Shown here piece after piece: positions 6,016-15,311 of a stretch of DNA of 19,680 nucleotides. The translations under genes and the position numbers were made by a program. Location: the NCBI GenBank assembly GCA_003577005.1, contig QEUW01000187.1:1-19680 (forward strand). Direction: 5' to 3'. Source of the DNA: Chloroflexota bacterium. Lineage in GTDB: Bacteria > Chloroflexota > Anaerolineae > Caldilineales > Caldilineaceae. The notes beneath the pieces were generated by a model, which did no database searches, was not told the DNA's origin, and saw only the letters and a list, made by a program, of their open reading frames with translations. How positions within the stretch are numbered: position 1 is the first letter of the stretch; every line of letters begins with the position of its first letter.

Positions 6016-9000
6016 TTCATGAGGATCGGCAAGAAGATTCGATTCAACGGAGCAGGCTCATCCTCATCTTCTAGCGAAGTCGGGATAAGGTTCACGCCGA
6101 AATCGGCGCGGAGGGAAGCGCCGCGCAGCAGGGTCAGGGTGATCCGGTCGGCCGTTGTGAGCTTGGCAGCCGCTGGAAAGATGCCATGCACCATATAGAC
6201 GCCGGGTAAGAGGTCGCCAAAGAAATAGGCGCCAGACTCGGCCGTCACCTGTGTGCTCAGCATGTCGCCTGTCTCCCGGCTCAACGCTACAGTGATGTTG
6301 GTTACCCCTTTCTCGCCAGGGTCAAGCATCCCATTCTTGTTGCTGTCGTTGAAGACGGCACCGCTGATGTCCCCAACCTGTTGCTCGGTCGTCATACCGA
6401 AATCGGCGCGGAGGGAGGCGCCAGGCAGCAGGGTGAGGGTCACTCGCTCGGCGGTGGTCAGGATTGCATCCGCTGGGAAGACGCCTTGCACCGTGTAGAC
6501 GCCGGGCACGAGGTTGTCAAAGCGGTAGGCGCCAGACCCGGTTGTCACCTTTGTGCTTAGCAACTCATCGGTGTCCTTGCTCAGTTGCATTTTGATGCCA
6601 GTTATACCCTGCTCGCCAGGGTCAAGTACCCCGTTCTTGTTGTTATCGTTGAAGACCACGCCGCTGATGTCGCCCACCTGCCGCTCGGTGGTTGTCACTG
6701 TTGCCACCCCAACCAGGGGAGGAATCAGTGTGTTGGCGGCTGTGGCGCTCACAGTATTGGCAAACTGCCCCGCGGTCAAGCCGGTGGTTGCCTCAAAGAC
6801 AATGGTGATCTGGCCGGAAGGAACAATGTCCCATGATCCCCAGGTTGGCGTCGTGCTGCCCGCGCTTGGGGCGAGAATGGTCGTGCGTGGCGCCTGTTCC
6901 GCTGAGAGCGCCACATCCGCCGCATAGATAAAGCCTTCTGGCAAGGTATCGGTCAGTTGGACGCCTGTTGCCGTGGTGCTGCCGATATTTTGCGCGGTGA
7001 TGGTATAGCGCACCGGTTCGCCCGCCATCACGGTGGCCGGTGCCACCTCTTTCGAGAGCACGATCACCGGGACCTGAACCTCCACATCCTCAGCTGCCGT
7101 CAACAGCGAATCGAACGCTACGACCGGTACACCGTTCGCGGTGGCCGCCACATCGTTCTGATAGGTGGCAGGGCCCACCGTCGCATCAACCTTGACCACA
7201 AAGGTGATCGACAGCGAACCCAAGGCGGGGATCGAGAAGGTGCCCCAAACGGGCTGGTCGGCGCCGGCTGTGGGCTCGGGCGTGGCGGCTGTGCGGGTTC
7301 CGCCGCTGATGCTGCTGGTGGCGAGATAGGTCAGGCCCGCAGGCAAAGTGTCGGTGATGATGACACCATCGACCGCCTTCGCCAGCGGATTGGCGAGTTC
7401 GATCACATAGGTTGCGCTGGCGCCATCGAGCGTCTGCTGGATGGTGGGCGTGGTGGTGTACTTGTGGAGCCGCAAGCCCCCGACCAGGGTCGCCTGCGCA
7501 GCATTGACAAGCGCCGTCTCGTTGCTGGTGATGGTGGCCTGGTTGCCGATCTCACCGCTGCCGGCAGGGAAGAGTGTCACCTGGACCTGACCGCTGTCCC
7601 CCACCTGCAAGGTCCCCAGGTCCCAGGTCACAACGCCAGCGCTGGCTACACCGCCAGCGGAGACGGCAATCAGGGTCGAACCGGCGGGCAGAATGTCGGT
7701 CAGCGTGACGCCGCTGGCATTGGCGTTGCCCTCGTTGCGATAGTTGATGGCATAACGGATGCTGCCGATCAACTCTGTGCCCGCAGCCGCCGTTACGGGT
7801 GCATCGACCGTAACGAGGTTGCCCTGCAACGCCGTAATCTGGACGGTCTGGCCACCGATCAGTAGATACTGGCCCACGACGAGATGGATGCTCTCGTCGA
7901 CGCTGAGTTGGGTGGTGTTGCCGGCGGCGACAGCGAGCGTCGCCGCCGGGTAAACAATGGCCGCGGGGCCACTCTTCTTCAACGTCAGCAGCGGGGCCGC
8001 CGTGGCCAGATGGGTGACTGCCGCCTGTCTGGATGTGGCGTTGCTGGCGCTTACCGTTGCTACGCTCTCCAGCGTGGTGAGGCCGGCGGGTAGCGGCGTG
8101 GCCACCCGGACGGTAAAGCGTATGACCCGGCTGGCGCCGCCGGGCAGTGTGCCCAGGTTGAAGAGAACCCGGTTGCGCGTGCCATCAAAGAGACCGTTGT
8201 CGTCATCCGCCACATCGCTCTGGGGCGTGTTCTCGTAGACCAGGCTGTTGGGTTTGTAGGCGCTATAATCCGGCACCAGATCCTGGAGGAGCACATCGAG
8301 CGCAGCACCCGAACCGATGTTGGTGACGATCACCGTATAGGTGATCAGGTCGTCGGGCGCAACGTTCAGGGCCGGGGTTGCGCTCTTTACCAGCCGCAGA
8401 TTCGGGTTGGTGCTGATCGAGACGGTGACCGTATTGCTGGCGCGGCTGCCATCGGTCTGGTCGTCGCTGACCGTAGCCGTGTTGTCGAGCGTGGTGACGC
8501 CAGCGGGCGCGCCGGTGGTTGCCACCTGCATCTGGAAGGTGACTTTGGCTGCAGCGCCGGGCGCCAGCGCACCGATGTTGAGATTGAGGACACCGCCGCT
8601 GACCGGTTCGGGTGAGACAGCAACACCATCACGCCGGGTGCTGCCCACCACATACGTAAAGTAACTCTGGACAGGCAGGGTGTCGTACACCATGACGCCG
8701 GTGGCCGTCGCATCCCCGCTGTTGAGCGCGGTCAGCGTGAAGGTCACCACAGCGCCGGGGATGAGCAGCGTATTGCTGGCGGCCTTGCTGATAGTGACTT
8801 CGGGGCGCTGCACCAGGACGGTTGCCGTGTCGTCGGCAGGTTCAGTCTGGTCGCTCCCCACGGCGGCCGTGTTGCTCAAGCTGGTCACATTCGAGGCCAG
8901 TGATTTGTCCACCGTCACGGTGATGACCAGCTGGCCGGACTGGCCGCCGGTCACCTGGCCGGTTGTTATCGTCCCCGCGGAGTTGATGGCAAAGACCAGC

Positions 9001-12000
9001 TGCTGGCCGTTGATGGTGGGTGTAGCAGCGGCGCCGTTGAGCGTGGCGCCAACGAAGGTGACGCCAACAGGTAGTGTGTCGGTAATACGGGCGCCAGTCG
9101 CATTGCTCTCACCCGTGTTGGCAAAGTCGATGGTATAGGTGATGGGGCTGCCTGGGACCACGGTGCTTGCCGAGGCGCTCTTTTCCAACACCAGGTTGGC
9201 GGCTGAAGCGGTACAGAGCTTGGAATGGCTTGAGTTGGCTGTACCATCGAAACGAATGGCCACCTGGCGCGAGGGTCCACTCTCTTGCGTTGCTGTGAAG
9301 CGCCAAAGTAAACGGTGCCCTTGAGCCAGGGATGCCGTCGGCACAATCGCAAAAGTGATCTTCGAATTGGTCAGACCGCCATTGCCGGTTGAGGAATATG
9401 TGCTACCCAATGGCGTTGTACCGCCGGTGGCTGGGTCGTATCCATACAGATAAACGTTGAACTGAACTGGGTTGCCACTTTCTTTGTCAACAAAGGCTGT
9501 GGTGGTAATGATCTTGAGATGGGCAATCTGCGATTGGGCCGGGTCTTGATAGAAATGTGCAAGTTCCAGTTCCACACCGGCCTGACCAGCGAGGGTGACC
9601 GTTCGTAGATCACTGGTCGAAGCGGTGCCTTCGGCGAAAAACCGGTTACTGGTTGCGGGTATTGCCCCTGGAACTGCCAATGCAGAGGCGTCGGCGTTGC
9701 GGAAGTGGTAGGCCTGGCACGAGCCACCTGCCTGGACGACGCCGATCTTGTAGGTGTCGGAGACGAGGTCGGTCTGGGCTGAGTCGATGGTTGCGCTGTT
9801 GACGGCGGGATTGCTGCCGGTATAGGGATCATCCGCCTTGAGCGTCAGCGTCACCGACCCGCTGGCGCCGGCCGCCACTGTGCCAATGTTCCACGTGACA
9901 ACGCCGCTCGCATTCGTCCCGCTGTTCGATGCCTCGACAAACGCAAAGCCGGCGGGGATCGTGTCGGTGATGACCACGCCGGTGGCGCTGGCTTTGCCAA
10001 TATTCTGATAGGCGAGCGTAAAGATCACTTGTGCGCCGGGCGCTATCTTGAGCAGATTGGCGCTCTTGCTGAGCGTGAGTTTGGGCCGGGGCACCGAGAC
10101 ATAGACGCCGATCTCGGCGCTGCTGGGGTTGGTCAGGGGCGAGTTGATCTCGGCGCTGTTGACCAGTGGAATGGTGGCCGCATCAGGGTAGGGGTTGTCT
10201 ACCGTCGCCGTAAAGCGCGCCGTCAGACCGCCCACGCCAGAGGGAACAGCGCCCACATTCCAGGTCAGTTTGCGCGTGGCGCTGTCGTAGACGCCGCCGT
10301 CAAGCGGCGTAATGTTGCTGATCCCCATGGGCACGGCGTCGGTGATAATGGCGCCGGTGACATTGATGGGCGAATCGTTGCCATAGGTGAGGGTGTAAGT
10401 GATGGCCTGGCCGGGGGCAAAACTGGTGCCGCTGGCGGCCTTGGCCAGAGTGAGGCGCGGGGCGCCCACCCCGATCTGGAGCGGGTCGCTGGTCAGGGCG
10501 CCGGCGCTGGTGTTGGCGCTGGCTACATTCGAGTAGGTGCCCACAACGGTGGCTGATTTGGCAGTAAAGACCAGCGTGCCCGTGCTCTTGGCCGCCAGGG
10601 TGACCGCCGGCGAGAAGAGCCACGTGACTGTGCCGGTTGCATTCGCCGCTGGTGAAGATGTAGGAGTCAGCGTGCCGCCGCCGGTGCTCAGATAGCTAAA
10701 GTCAGCGGGCAGGGCGTCGCTGATGGCGCTCAGTTGCAGCGGCGTATCGAGCGTGTTGTGGACGTGGATTTTGAACTGCACCGGGTCACCGGCGGCTACC
10801 TCGCTCACATTGGCCGTTTTCGCGATGTACGGGGGCGGGGCGCCACAACTGTTGACCTTGACCGCAGTCGAGACCGCGCCCACCACCGCCGGATTCGGAT
10901 ACCACTCCTCACCGGCCGGCTGGCCGGGCGACAGCTTGAGCGCATCGACCTCAGCCTGGCTCAGATAGGAGAAAGTGCGGTTGCCCTTGCCGCTGGCGTT
11001 CTTGCTGGCGTTGTCGATGGCCTGGAGGCCGATCAGATACTGGCCCTGCAGCAGCGCCGTGGCATTCCAACTGGCGCTCCACTGGTTGAGACTGCGGTTG
11101 GTTGCACTGGCGGCCAGGGTCCACTCGCTGCCATCGTTGGCCAGGCCATCGTTGTTGGCATCGAAATAGTAGTAGAAATCGACCGCTGTGACGCTCGTCG
11201 CCGCCTCCTTGTTGACGATGTCGATGGTGTCTTTGACGCGGGCGGTGAGCGTGGTGGGGCCACAGCCGCTGGCGGTGATCTCATCGACAATCGGCTGTTG
11301 GATGGAGCCTAGGGTGAGTGAGAAGAAATCGCCAAAGGGGGCCGGTTTGGCCGGGTCGCCAATCCAATCCCCCTCGAAGACACAATCCTTCTGGAAGGGG
11401 TTGTTGAGGCTGTTGGCGGTGCAGAAGAGCATCGAAAATGGACTGTCCGCCGTCACTTTGGGACCACCAAAGCCCGATGCATCCACCATCGCCAGGGGAA
11501 TCTGATAATCGACAAAGTACTCCTTGCACGACGGCGTTGCAATGAGCCGGGAACGGCTTGTGCCATAGTCCCAAACCGTTTCAGCCGCGCCGTTGGACCA
11601 GACAGTGGTCGGTTGCAGGCGGTTCTGGAAGTTCAGAATGCGATTGGTTGCTTCATCGATAAAAGCTGTGGGGTTGTGGCTCAAGAGATGGATGTTGGGG
11701 TTGTTGGGGTAATCCAGCGACTGATTGTTAGGAATATTTCCCCAAATACCGACGACCTGGTCGATTGGGGTCGCCGGGCTACCCGAAGAACCATTCAGGT
11801 GCGCGGCCAGATCCCGATAGCCGTTGCCATCCGTATCAAAGAAGACCGTCCATAACGCCGAATTCCAGGGATGCGTACTGCCGTAGGTGCCGGGCGCAGG
11901 ACCTGTGGCATAGGTGTTGGCGATCTGCTCGACGCGCCAGCGAAACATGAGTACATCGTTCGTCTGATCCAGGTAATAGTAGACGCTGGGCAACCGAGTA

Positions 12001-12308
12001 TCGATACAAGATGAGGCGACATTGACATAGTTCTGCGGCGCCGTTCCGCCGTTCGACGGGTCTTGCGTGCGCTGATCGTTGATCGAGTTGCCGTAGCGCG
12101 TGTAGGGTTGCCAATCGCCACAGGTCAAGCCACAATCTTGCGGCTTTTCGGGCTCGTTGGGCCATGACACAGGTGAATAATGCACCGCCGCGCCGCTGCC
12201 ATTCCCCCAATAGGGCGGGTAGGGATCAGCCAGGAGCCGGTGTGGCAAACCGAGCATGAAGACGGCTAGCATAACCGCGCTCGATAACAATTTTGCGCCA
12301 ATACGCAT
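6012..12308 (-). CDS. Giant secreted DUF11/SdrD-B repeat surface protein
   Basis: The product is 2098 residues. A signal peptide (1 to about 27, hydrophobic stretch then LLA) is followed by a unique cysteine-containing region (about 28-480) with calcium-loop-like DTDGNGYRD and DANNDGLANDGSE. Then come nine DUF11-type beta-sandwich domains starting near 490, 614, 738, 1036, 1166, 1301, 1438, 1610 and 1746, each with a pattern like L.KSA....PG..ITYTL...N.G...ATGV.ITDTLP.G. Domains 3 and 4 are separated by an inserted module (about 861-1034), and domain 7 has a roughly 70-residue insert. Two tandem SdrD-B-like domains (about 1877-2076) carry NDNNKNGVLDPGE-type loops. The tail after an acidic linker is NRIFLPILMN, with no LPXTG and no membrane anchor. 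The start at 12308 gives a clean signal peptide with aaagga upstream; the 100-residue extension has no support. It is probably a structural or adhesive surface protein. Confidence 0.88.
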   Translation of the reverse strand: MRIGAKLLSSAVMLAVFMLGLPHRLLADPYPPYWGNGSGAAVHYSPVSWPNEPEKPQDCGLTCGDWQPYTRYGNSINDQRTQDPSNGGTAPQNYVNVASSCIDTRLPSVYYYLDQTNDVLMFRWRVEQIANTYATGPAPGTYGSTHPWNSALWTVFFDTDGNGYRDLAAHLNGSSGSPATPIDQVVGIWGNIPNNQSLDYPNNPNIHLLSHNPTAFIDEATNRILNFQNRLQPTTVWSNGAAETVWDYGTSRSRLIATPSCKEYFVDYQIPLAMVDASGFGGPKVTADSPFSMLFCTANSLNNPFQKDCVFEGDWIGDPAKPAPFGDFFSLTLGSIQQPIVDEITASGCGPTTLTARVKDTIDIVNKEAATSVTAVDFYYYFDANNDGLANDGSEWTLAASATNRSLNQWSASWNATALLQGQYLIGLQAIDNASKNASGKGNRTFSYLSQAEVDALKLSPGQPAGEEWYPNPAVVGAVSTAVKVNSCGAPPPYIAKTANVSEVAAGDPVQFKIHVHNTLDTPLQLSAISDALPADFSYLSTGGGTLTPTSSPAANATGTVTWLFSPAVTLAAKSTGTLVFTAKSATVVGTYSNVASANTSAGALTSDPLQIGVGAPRLTLAKAASGTSFAPGQAITYTLTYGNDSPINVTGAIITDAVPMGISNITPLDGGVYDSATRKLTWNVGAVPSGVGGLTARFTATVDNPYPDAATIPLVNSAEINSPLTNPSSAEIGVYVSVPRPKLTLSKSANLLKIAPGAQVIFTLAYQNIGKASATGVVITDTIPAGFAFVEASNSGTNASGVVTWNIGTVAAGASGSVTLTLKADDPYTGSNPAVNSATIDSAQTDLVSDTYKIGVVQAGGSCQAYHFRNADASALAVPGAIPATSNRFFAEGTASTSDLRTVTLAGQAGVELELAHFYQDPAQSQIAHLKIITTTAFVDKESGNPVQFNVYLYGYDPATGGTTPLGSTYSSTGNGGLTNSKITFAIVPTASLAQGHRLLWRFTATQESGPSRQVAIRFDGTANSSHSKLCTASAANLVLEKSASASTVVPGSPITYTIDFANTGESNATGARITDTLPVGVTFVGATLNGAAATPTINGQQLVFAINSAGTITTGQVTGGQSGQLVITVTVDKSLASNVTSLSNTAAVGSDQTEPADDTATVLVQRPEVTISKAASNTLLIPGAVVTFTLTALNSGDATATGVMVYDTLPVQSYFTYVVGSTRRDGVAVSPEPVSGGVLNLNIGALAPGAAAKVTFQMQVATTGAPAGVTTLDNTATVSDDQTDGSRASNTVTVSISTNPNLRLVKSATPALNVAPDDLITYTVIVTNIGSGAALDVLLQDLVPDYSAYKPNSLVYENTPQSDVADDDNGLFDGTRNRVLFNLGTLPGGASRVIRFTVRVATPLPAGLTTLESVATVSASNATSRQAAVTHLATAAPLLTLKKSGPAAIVYPAATLAVAAGNTTQLSVDESIHLVVGQYLLIGGQTVQITALQGNLVTVDAPVTAAAGTELIGSIRYAINYRNEGNANASGVTLTDILPAGSTLIAVSAGGVASAGVVTWDLGTLQVGDSGQVQVTLFPAGSGEIGNQATITSNETALVNAAQATLVGGLRLHKYTTTPTIQQTLDGASATYVIELANPLAKAVDGVIITDTLPAGLTYLATSSISGGTRTAATPEPTAGADQPVWGTFSIPALGSLSITFVVKVDATVGPATYQNDVAATANGVPVVAFDSLLTAAEDVEVQVPVIVLSKEVAPATVMAGEPVRYTITAQNIGSTTATGVQLTDTLPEGFIYAADVALSAEQAPRTTILAPSAGSTTPTWGSWDIVPSGQITIVFEATTGLTAGQFANTVSATAANTLIPPLVGVATVTTTERQVGDISGVVFNDNNKNGVLDPGEQGITGIKMQLSKDTDELLSTKVTTGSGAYRFDNLVPGVYTVQGVFPADAILTTAERVTLTLLPGASLRADFGMTTEQQVGDISGAVFNDSNKNGMLDPGEKGVTNITVALSRETGDMLSTQVTAESGAYFFGDLLPGVYMVHGIFPAAAKLTTADRITLTLLRGASLRADFGVNLIPTSLEDEDEPAPLNRIFLPILMN
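6081..6680 (-). repeat. Tandem 300-bp repeat encoding two SdrD-B-like domains
   Basis: Two units with a period of exactly 300 bp (100 residues) lie head to tail. The anchors ccgaaatcggcgcggaggga at 6097 and 6397, and DISG codons at residues 1880 and 1980, give the period. By eye about two thirds of the residues are identical. Each has a D.NKNG.LDPGE loop of the calcium-binding type near its start and a SGAY.F..L.PGVY core. The unit structure points to internal duplication. Confidence 0.85.
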
Positions 12309-12372
12309 AGGGTACTTCGTCCTTTCAATCAATGGCCGTGCAACGCACTGCCCAATTAGATACAGCGCTGCC

Positions 12373-12498
12373 GTAACTACAGCGTAAACTATATTTCTCG
12401 ACATTTCGTAGGTCGGGCTATCAGCCCGACGCTCTCGATGGTCACGCGGGCAACGTGACCTACAGAACACCGAAAAACTTTGTTTACGCTGTGGTAAC
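12373..12498. repeat. Nested palindromic (cruciform-type) repeat element
   Basis: The outer arms at 12373-12389 and 12482-12498 are complementary at 15 of 17 positions. Inside, gtaggtc (12408-12414) pairs with gacctac (12457-12463), and between these are two hairpins: gtcgggct/agcccgac (12412-12430) and gtcacg/cgtgac (12441-12459). The result is a three-way or cloverleaf fold. It looks like a REP/MITE family member related in style to the GTAGGGCAAG hairpins. It lies in the probable leader or promoter zone of the giant minus-strand gene. Confidence 0.8.
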
Positions 12499-12901
12499 TG
12501 ACAATAATGTAAGATAACGCAACATTTGTTGCTAGCTTTCCAAGAATTCACCCCCAATGCATAGGAAGATCGCCAACCCAGTATACGACCCCGTAAGGTA
12601 GAGTTCAACGACTAAGCGGATGGTTTGAAGGCACCGGAATGATAGGCATTCAACTCGTCTTTTGATTAGGTTCGAGGCTGGCATTTGCTATCATCCCCAG
12701 CTTTTGACAGCTTTTCAGGGTGACTTTCGTCAGCAGAACAGACCTAACTCTTGGCGGAACTATTCCTATCCCAAGAGCGCGGCAAGAGGGGGCAAAGTTT
12801 GCTATCCTAAAGCCCAAACATAGTGGCGTAGCAACTGCTGTGTGTAGGGCAAGCACAATCCAACAGGCGCCCATTGGCCCAGATTCCACAGGAGGAAAGA
12901 A
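12499..12901. other. Intergenic region between divergent giant genes
   Basis: About 400 bp with no convincing gene. It must contain promoters for the plus-strand RTX gene and perhaps the minus-strand gene. Two tttgctatc words (at about 12684 and 12798) resemble extended -10 elements (TGCTATCAT, TGCTATCCT) but lack matching -35 boxes. A GTAGGGCAAG repeat arm is at 12844-12853. The ribosome site aggagga (12891-12897) closes the region. Confidence 0.5.
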
Positions 12902-15043
12902 ATGGCTGGACGAACGCAACGTCATGAGGTAAGCAAGCGGAACCTGGGAGGTGGTACTGCGTCCGCGAGAGTGTTACAGAGCTGGCCGGGCAGCGTCCAC
13001 CTCCTCGCCTGGCTGGTGGTGGTGGCGCTGCTCCTCGTCCCGGCAACTGCCGCGGCCGAAGTGACTACGACATTCGCTGATGGCGCGCTGGCCGTCGCCA
13101 GTGATGCCGACGATGCGGTCCTCATCACTTGCGCTGAGGGTGCGGTGCAGATCAACGGCGCTGCGCCCGGCAGCGGCGACGCTGAATGCGCCAGCGTGGC
13201 AACGCTCGCAGTCACCGGCGGCCCCGGCCCCAATCGCATCGACGCCAGTGGGGTCCTCACCGACGAGTTCACCAGCCTCACGACCGTCACCTTGAGTGGC
13301 GGAGCGGGTGATGACCTTATTACCGGCACGGTCCTGGTGGACACGCTCGATGGCGGACCCGGCAACGATACCTTGATCGGCGGCAAGGGCAACGATAACA
13401 TGGACGGCGGGCCGGGTGACGACGTGCTCATCTGGCGCAACGGCGATAACTCCGACATCATGGAAGGCGGTGACGGCTATGATGTGGTCCACGTGCTCAG
13501 CGCAGAGGGCCGCGGCGACGCCTTCGAGGTGGCGCAACAGGGTGAGCGCGTCATCTTTACCCGCACCAATCTGATCCCCTTTACGCTGGATATAGGCGAC
13601 GTGGAACTGGTGCAGATCTACCACGGCGACCCCGACGACACCGTTGCTGTGCAGGTGCTCACCGCAACACAGGTGGTGATCGACCCGGTGCTCCCCATTG
13701 CGCCGCGGGTTGCTACGGCGCCCGAGCCGATGGTCATCACCGGCGCCGGTGACATTACCAACACGGTGCAGGCATACCAGTTGCTCCTGGGCGGGCAGAA
13801 CAACGGCGGCGAGCCCGGCGCCCACCCCGACGGCTTCCGTACGATCAATTGGGACGGCGTGCCAGCCGAAGAATCGGCGCCCAATCTCTATTCATCCGAT
13901 TTTTTCAACCAGCCCACTGCTCCCCGCGCCCGCGGCGCTGTCTTCACGACACCAGGCGAAGGGCTGATGGTCAGCGCAGCCAGCGACAACCCCGACGGCG
14001 TCCTGCCCCGCTTTGGCAATATCAATCCCACCTATGCCGACATCTTTAAGGTCTTCAGTGAAGAGAAGCTCTTCTCGCCGGTGGGCAGCAACATCGTCGA
14101 TATGTTCTTCTATGTACCCGGCACCGACACGCCAGCGGTAACGCGTGGCTTTGGTGCGGTCTACACCGATGTGGACACCGAGCACACCGCCTTTGAGTAT
14201 TTTGACATCCACGGCAACTCGCTGGGCGAGTATGGCACACCCATTGCTGATGAGGGTCTTTCCTTCCTCGGCGTCGTCTTCCCTGAACCGATCATCCATC
14301 GGGTGCGCATCCATTACGGCACCGGCGCGCTTGGTCCCGACGACGGTTATGATGGGGATGTGGCAGTGATGGATGATTTCATCTACGGTGAACCGCAGCC
14401 CTACATTGTCCCGGCGCCCGCCACGGCCGGCGAACCTCCCGAGGCTATTCGTGGAGACGTGGAGTTGCTGGCGGCCACGGCGCCCGATACCCCCGACAAC
14501 GTTTCGTATAGCGGTGGCCTGTACGACCAGACCGAGCTGGCTCACACCCACGCCCAGCTTGCGCTCGACGCCCTGGCTGCCGGCGACCTCACCGGCGGGC
14601 GTATGCACAGCGAGCACGTCTGGAACATCTGGCACGGCGAGGGGTCTGTCTATTTTGGCGATGTCAACGAAGATGGGCAGACGCAGAATCCCGGCGATGG
14701 CTATGGGGTCAAATCCTACGCACTGGCGGTCGCCGAAGTCGCCGACCACATCGCCGAGACGCGCAATCTGGACGAGCCGTGGCGCTCGCAGGCGTTGGCT
14801 GGGGCGGTCTGTGCCCGCAACATCTCTGGCGCCTGGGGTGTGGACGCTGAAGAAGAGGTGTTGGCCGTGCTGGCGGCGCTCGATGCGGCAACGGCTCAAG
14901 CGGCGGCCGAGCAGGTGACAGCCGCCTTTGCCGCCATGTTGAACGGCCTGGATGCCGACAGCGACGGCCAGATTGCCCTGGTCCGCGGCGAGTGTGGCGC
15001 CGAACAGATTCACGAAGTGAGCCATGCGCTTGCCGGTCAATAG
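12902..15043 (+). CDS. Secreted RTX-repeat protein with two uncharacterised recurrent domains
   Basis: The product is 713 residues. A long basic n-region (1-30) leads to a hydrophobic stretch LLAWLVVVALLLVPATAAA, with cleavage likely near residue 52. Residues about 130-180 hold RTX-type calcium repeats (GGAGDDLITG, GGPGNDTLIGG, KGNDNMDGGPGDDVL). Residues about 297-500 form a domain with GFRTINWDGVP, DFFN, a FTTPGEGLMVSA strand, RFGNINPTYAD, FYVPGT and a closing VAVMDDFIYGEPQP; I recall the same block in other bacterial secreted proteins, without a function. Residues about 535-713 hold HTHAQLALDALAAGDL, GRMHSEHVWNIWHGE and FGDVNEDGQTQNPGDGYG, then helices and DADSDGQ. This histidine/aspartate-rich domain also recurs in Chloroflexota, with unknown role. 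Strong aggagga precedes the ATG. It has no FLPL tail. Calcium-dependent folding outside the cell is likely. Confidence 0.88.
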   Translation: MAGRTQRHEVSKRNLGGGTASARVLQSWPGSVHLLAWLVVVALLLVPATAAAEVTTTFADGALAVASDADDAVLITCAEGAVQINGAAPGSGDAECASVATLAVTGGPGPNRIDASGVLTDEFTSLTTVTLSGGAGDDLITGTVLVDTLDGGPGNDTLIGGKGNDNMDGGPGDDVLIWRNGDNSDIMEGGDGYDVVHVLSAEGRGDAFEVAQQGERVIFTRTNLIPFTLDIGDVELVQIYHGDPDDTVAVQVLTATQVVIDPVLPIAPRVATAPEPMVITGAGDITNTVQAYQLLLGGQNNGGEPGAHPDGFRTINWDGVPAEESAPNLYSSDFFNQPTAPRARGAVFTTPGEGLMVSAASDNPDGVLPRFGNINPTYADIFKVFSEEKLFSPVGSNIVDMFFYVPGTDTPAVTRGFGAVYTDVDTEHTAFEYFDIHGNSLGEYGTPIADEGLSFLGVVFPEPIIHRVRIHYGTGALGPDDGYDGDVAVMDDFIYGEPQPYIVPAPATAGEPPEAIRGDVELLAATAPDTPDNVSYSGGLYDQTELAHTHAQLALDALAAGDLTGGRMHSEHVWNIWHGEGSVYFGDVNEDGQTQNPGDGYGVKSYALAVAEVADHIAETRNLDEPWRSQALAGAVCARNISGAWGVDAEEEVLAVLAALDAATAQAAAEQVTAAFAAMLNGLDADSDGQIALVRGECGAEQIHEVSHALAGQ

Positions 15044-15090
15044 ACCCGCATTGGGCGCGGCCATGAAGTAATCCCACGCTGATACCCGAA

Positions 15091-15166
15091 AACAAGACCT
15101 CCGGGAGGTGACCACGAACAGCCTGGCTGACAAAGCGGCTTACGGTCACCTCCCGGAGGTCTTGTT
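15091..15166. repeat. 23-bp perfect inverted repeat downstream of the RTX gene
   Basis: 15091-15113 and 15144-15166 are exactly complementary, with a 30-nt loop. Inside each arm acctccgggaggt is itself nearly palindromic, so each arm can also fold alone. It starts 48 bp after the RTX stop, and the right arm is followed by a short pyrimidine-rich stretch (cttgttactttct), so it may end transcription. The doubly palindromic design also fits a dispersed repeat or small MITE. Confidence 0.8.
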
Positions 15167-15311
15167 ACTTTCTGCTAAAATGCAACCATTCGATACCAGG
15201 AAACGACACAGAAACGATTGATAAACGGCGGACCTGATAGGGTGTAGTCCCACCGGTGGAACCGTATCTTGATGAACAAGGGTAAATTGTGAATTAAAGG
15301 AGAGAATGCCG

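Noticed and set aside
6081..6680. Dockerin domains of a cellulosome
   Set aside because: The D.NKNG.LDPGE loops are calcium-type, but each occurs once per 100 residues within an SdrD-B/CNA-B-like strand pattern, not as paired loop-helix dockerin repeats.
12309..12608. 100-residue N-terminal extension of the DUF11 protein
   Set aside because: The extension runs through the nested palindrome, lacks a ribosome site and would bury the signal peptide; the ATG at 12308 has both a signal peptide and aaagga upstream.
13892..15133. Long open frame on the minus strand (413 codons)
   Set aside because: It is antisense to the RTX protein gene, which has clear RTX motifs, a signal peptide and a strong ribosome site; the antisense product resembles nothing and runs into the hairpin repeat.
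15250..15259. ccaccggtgg palindrome as an operator upstream of the third giant gene
   Set aside because: A 10-bp GC palindrome is expected by chance in this composition, and no promoter elements line up with it.
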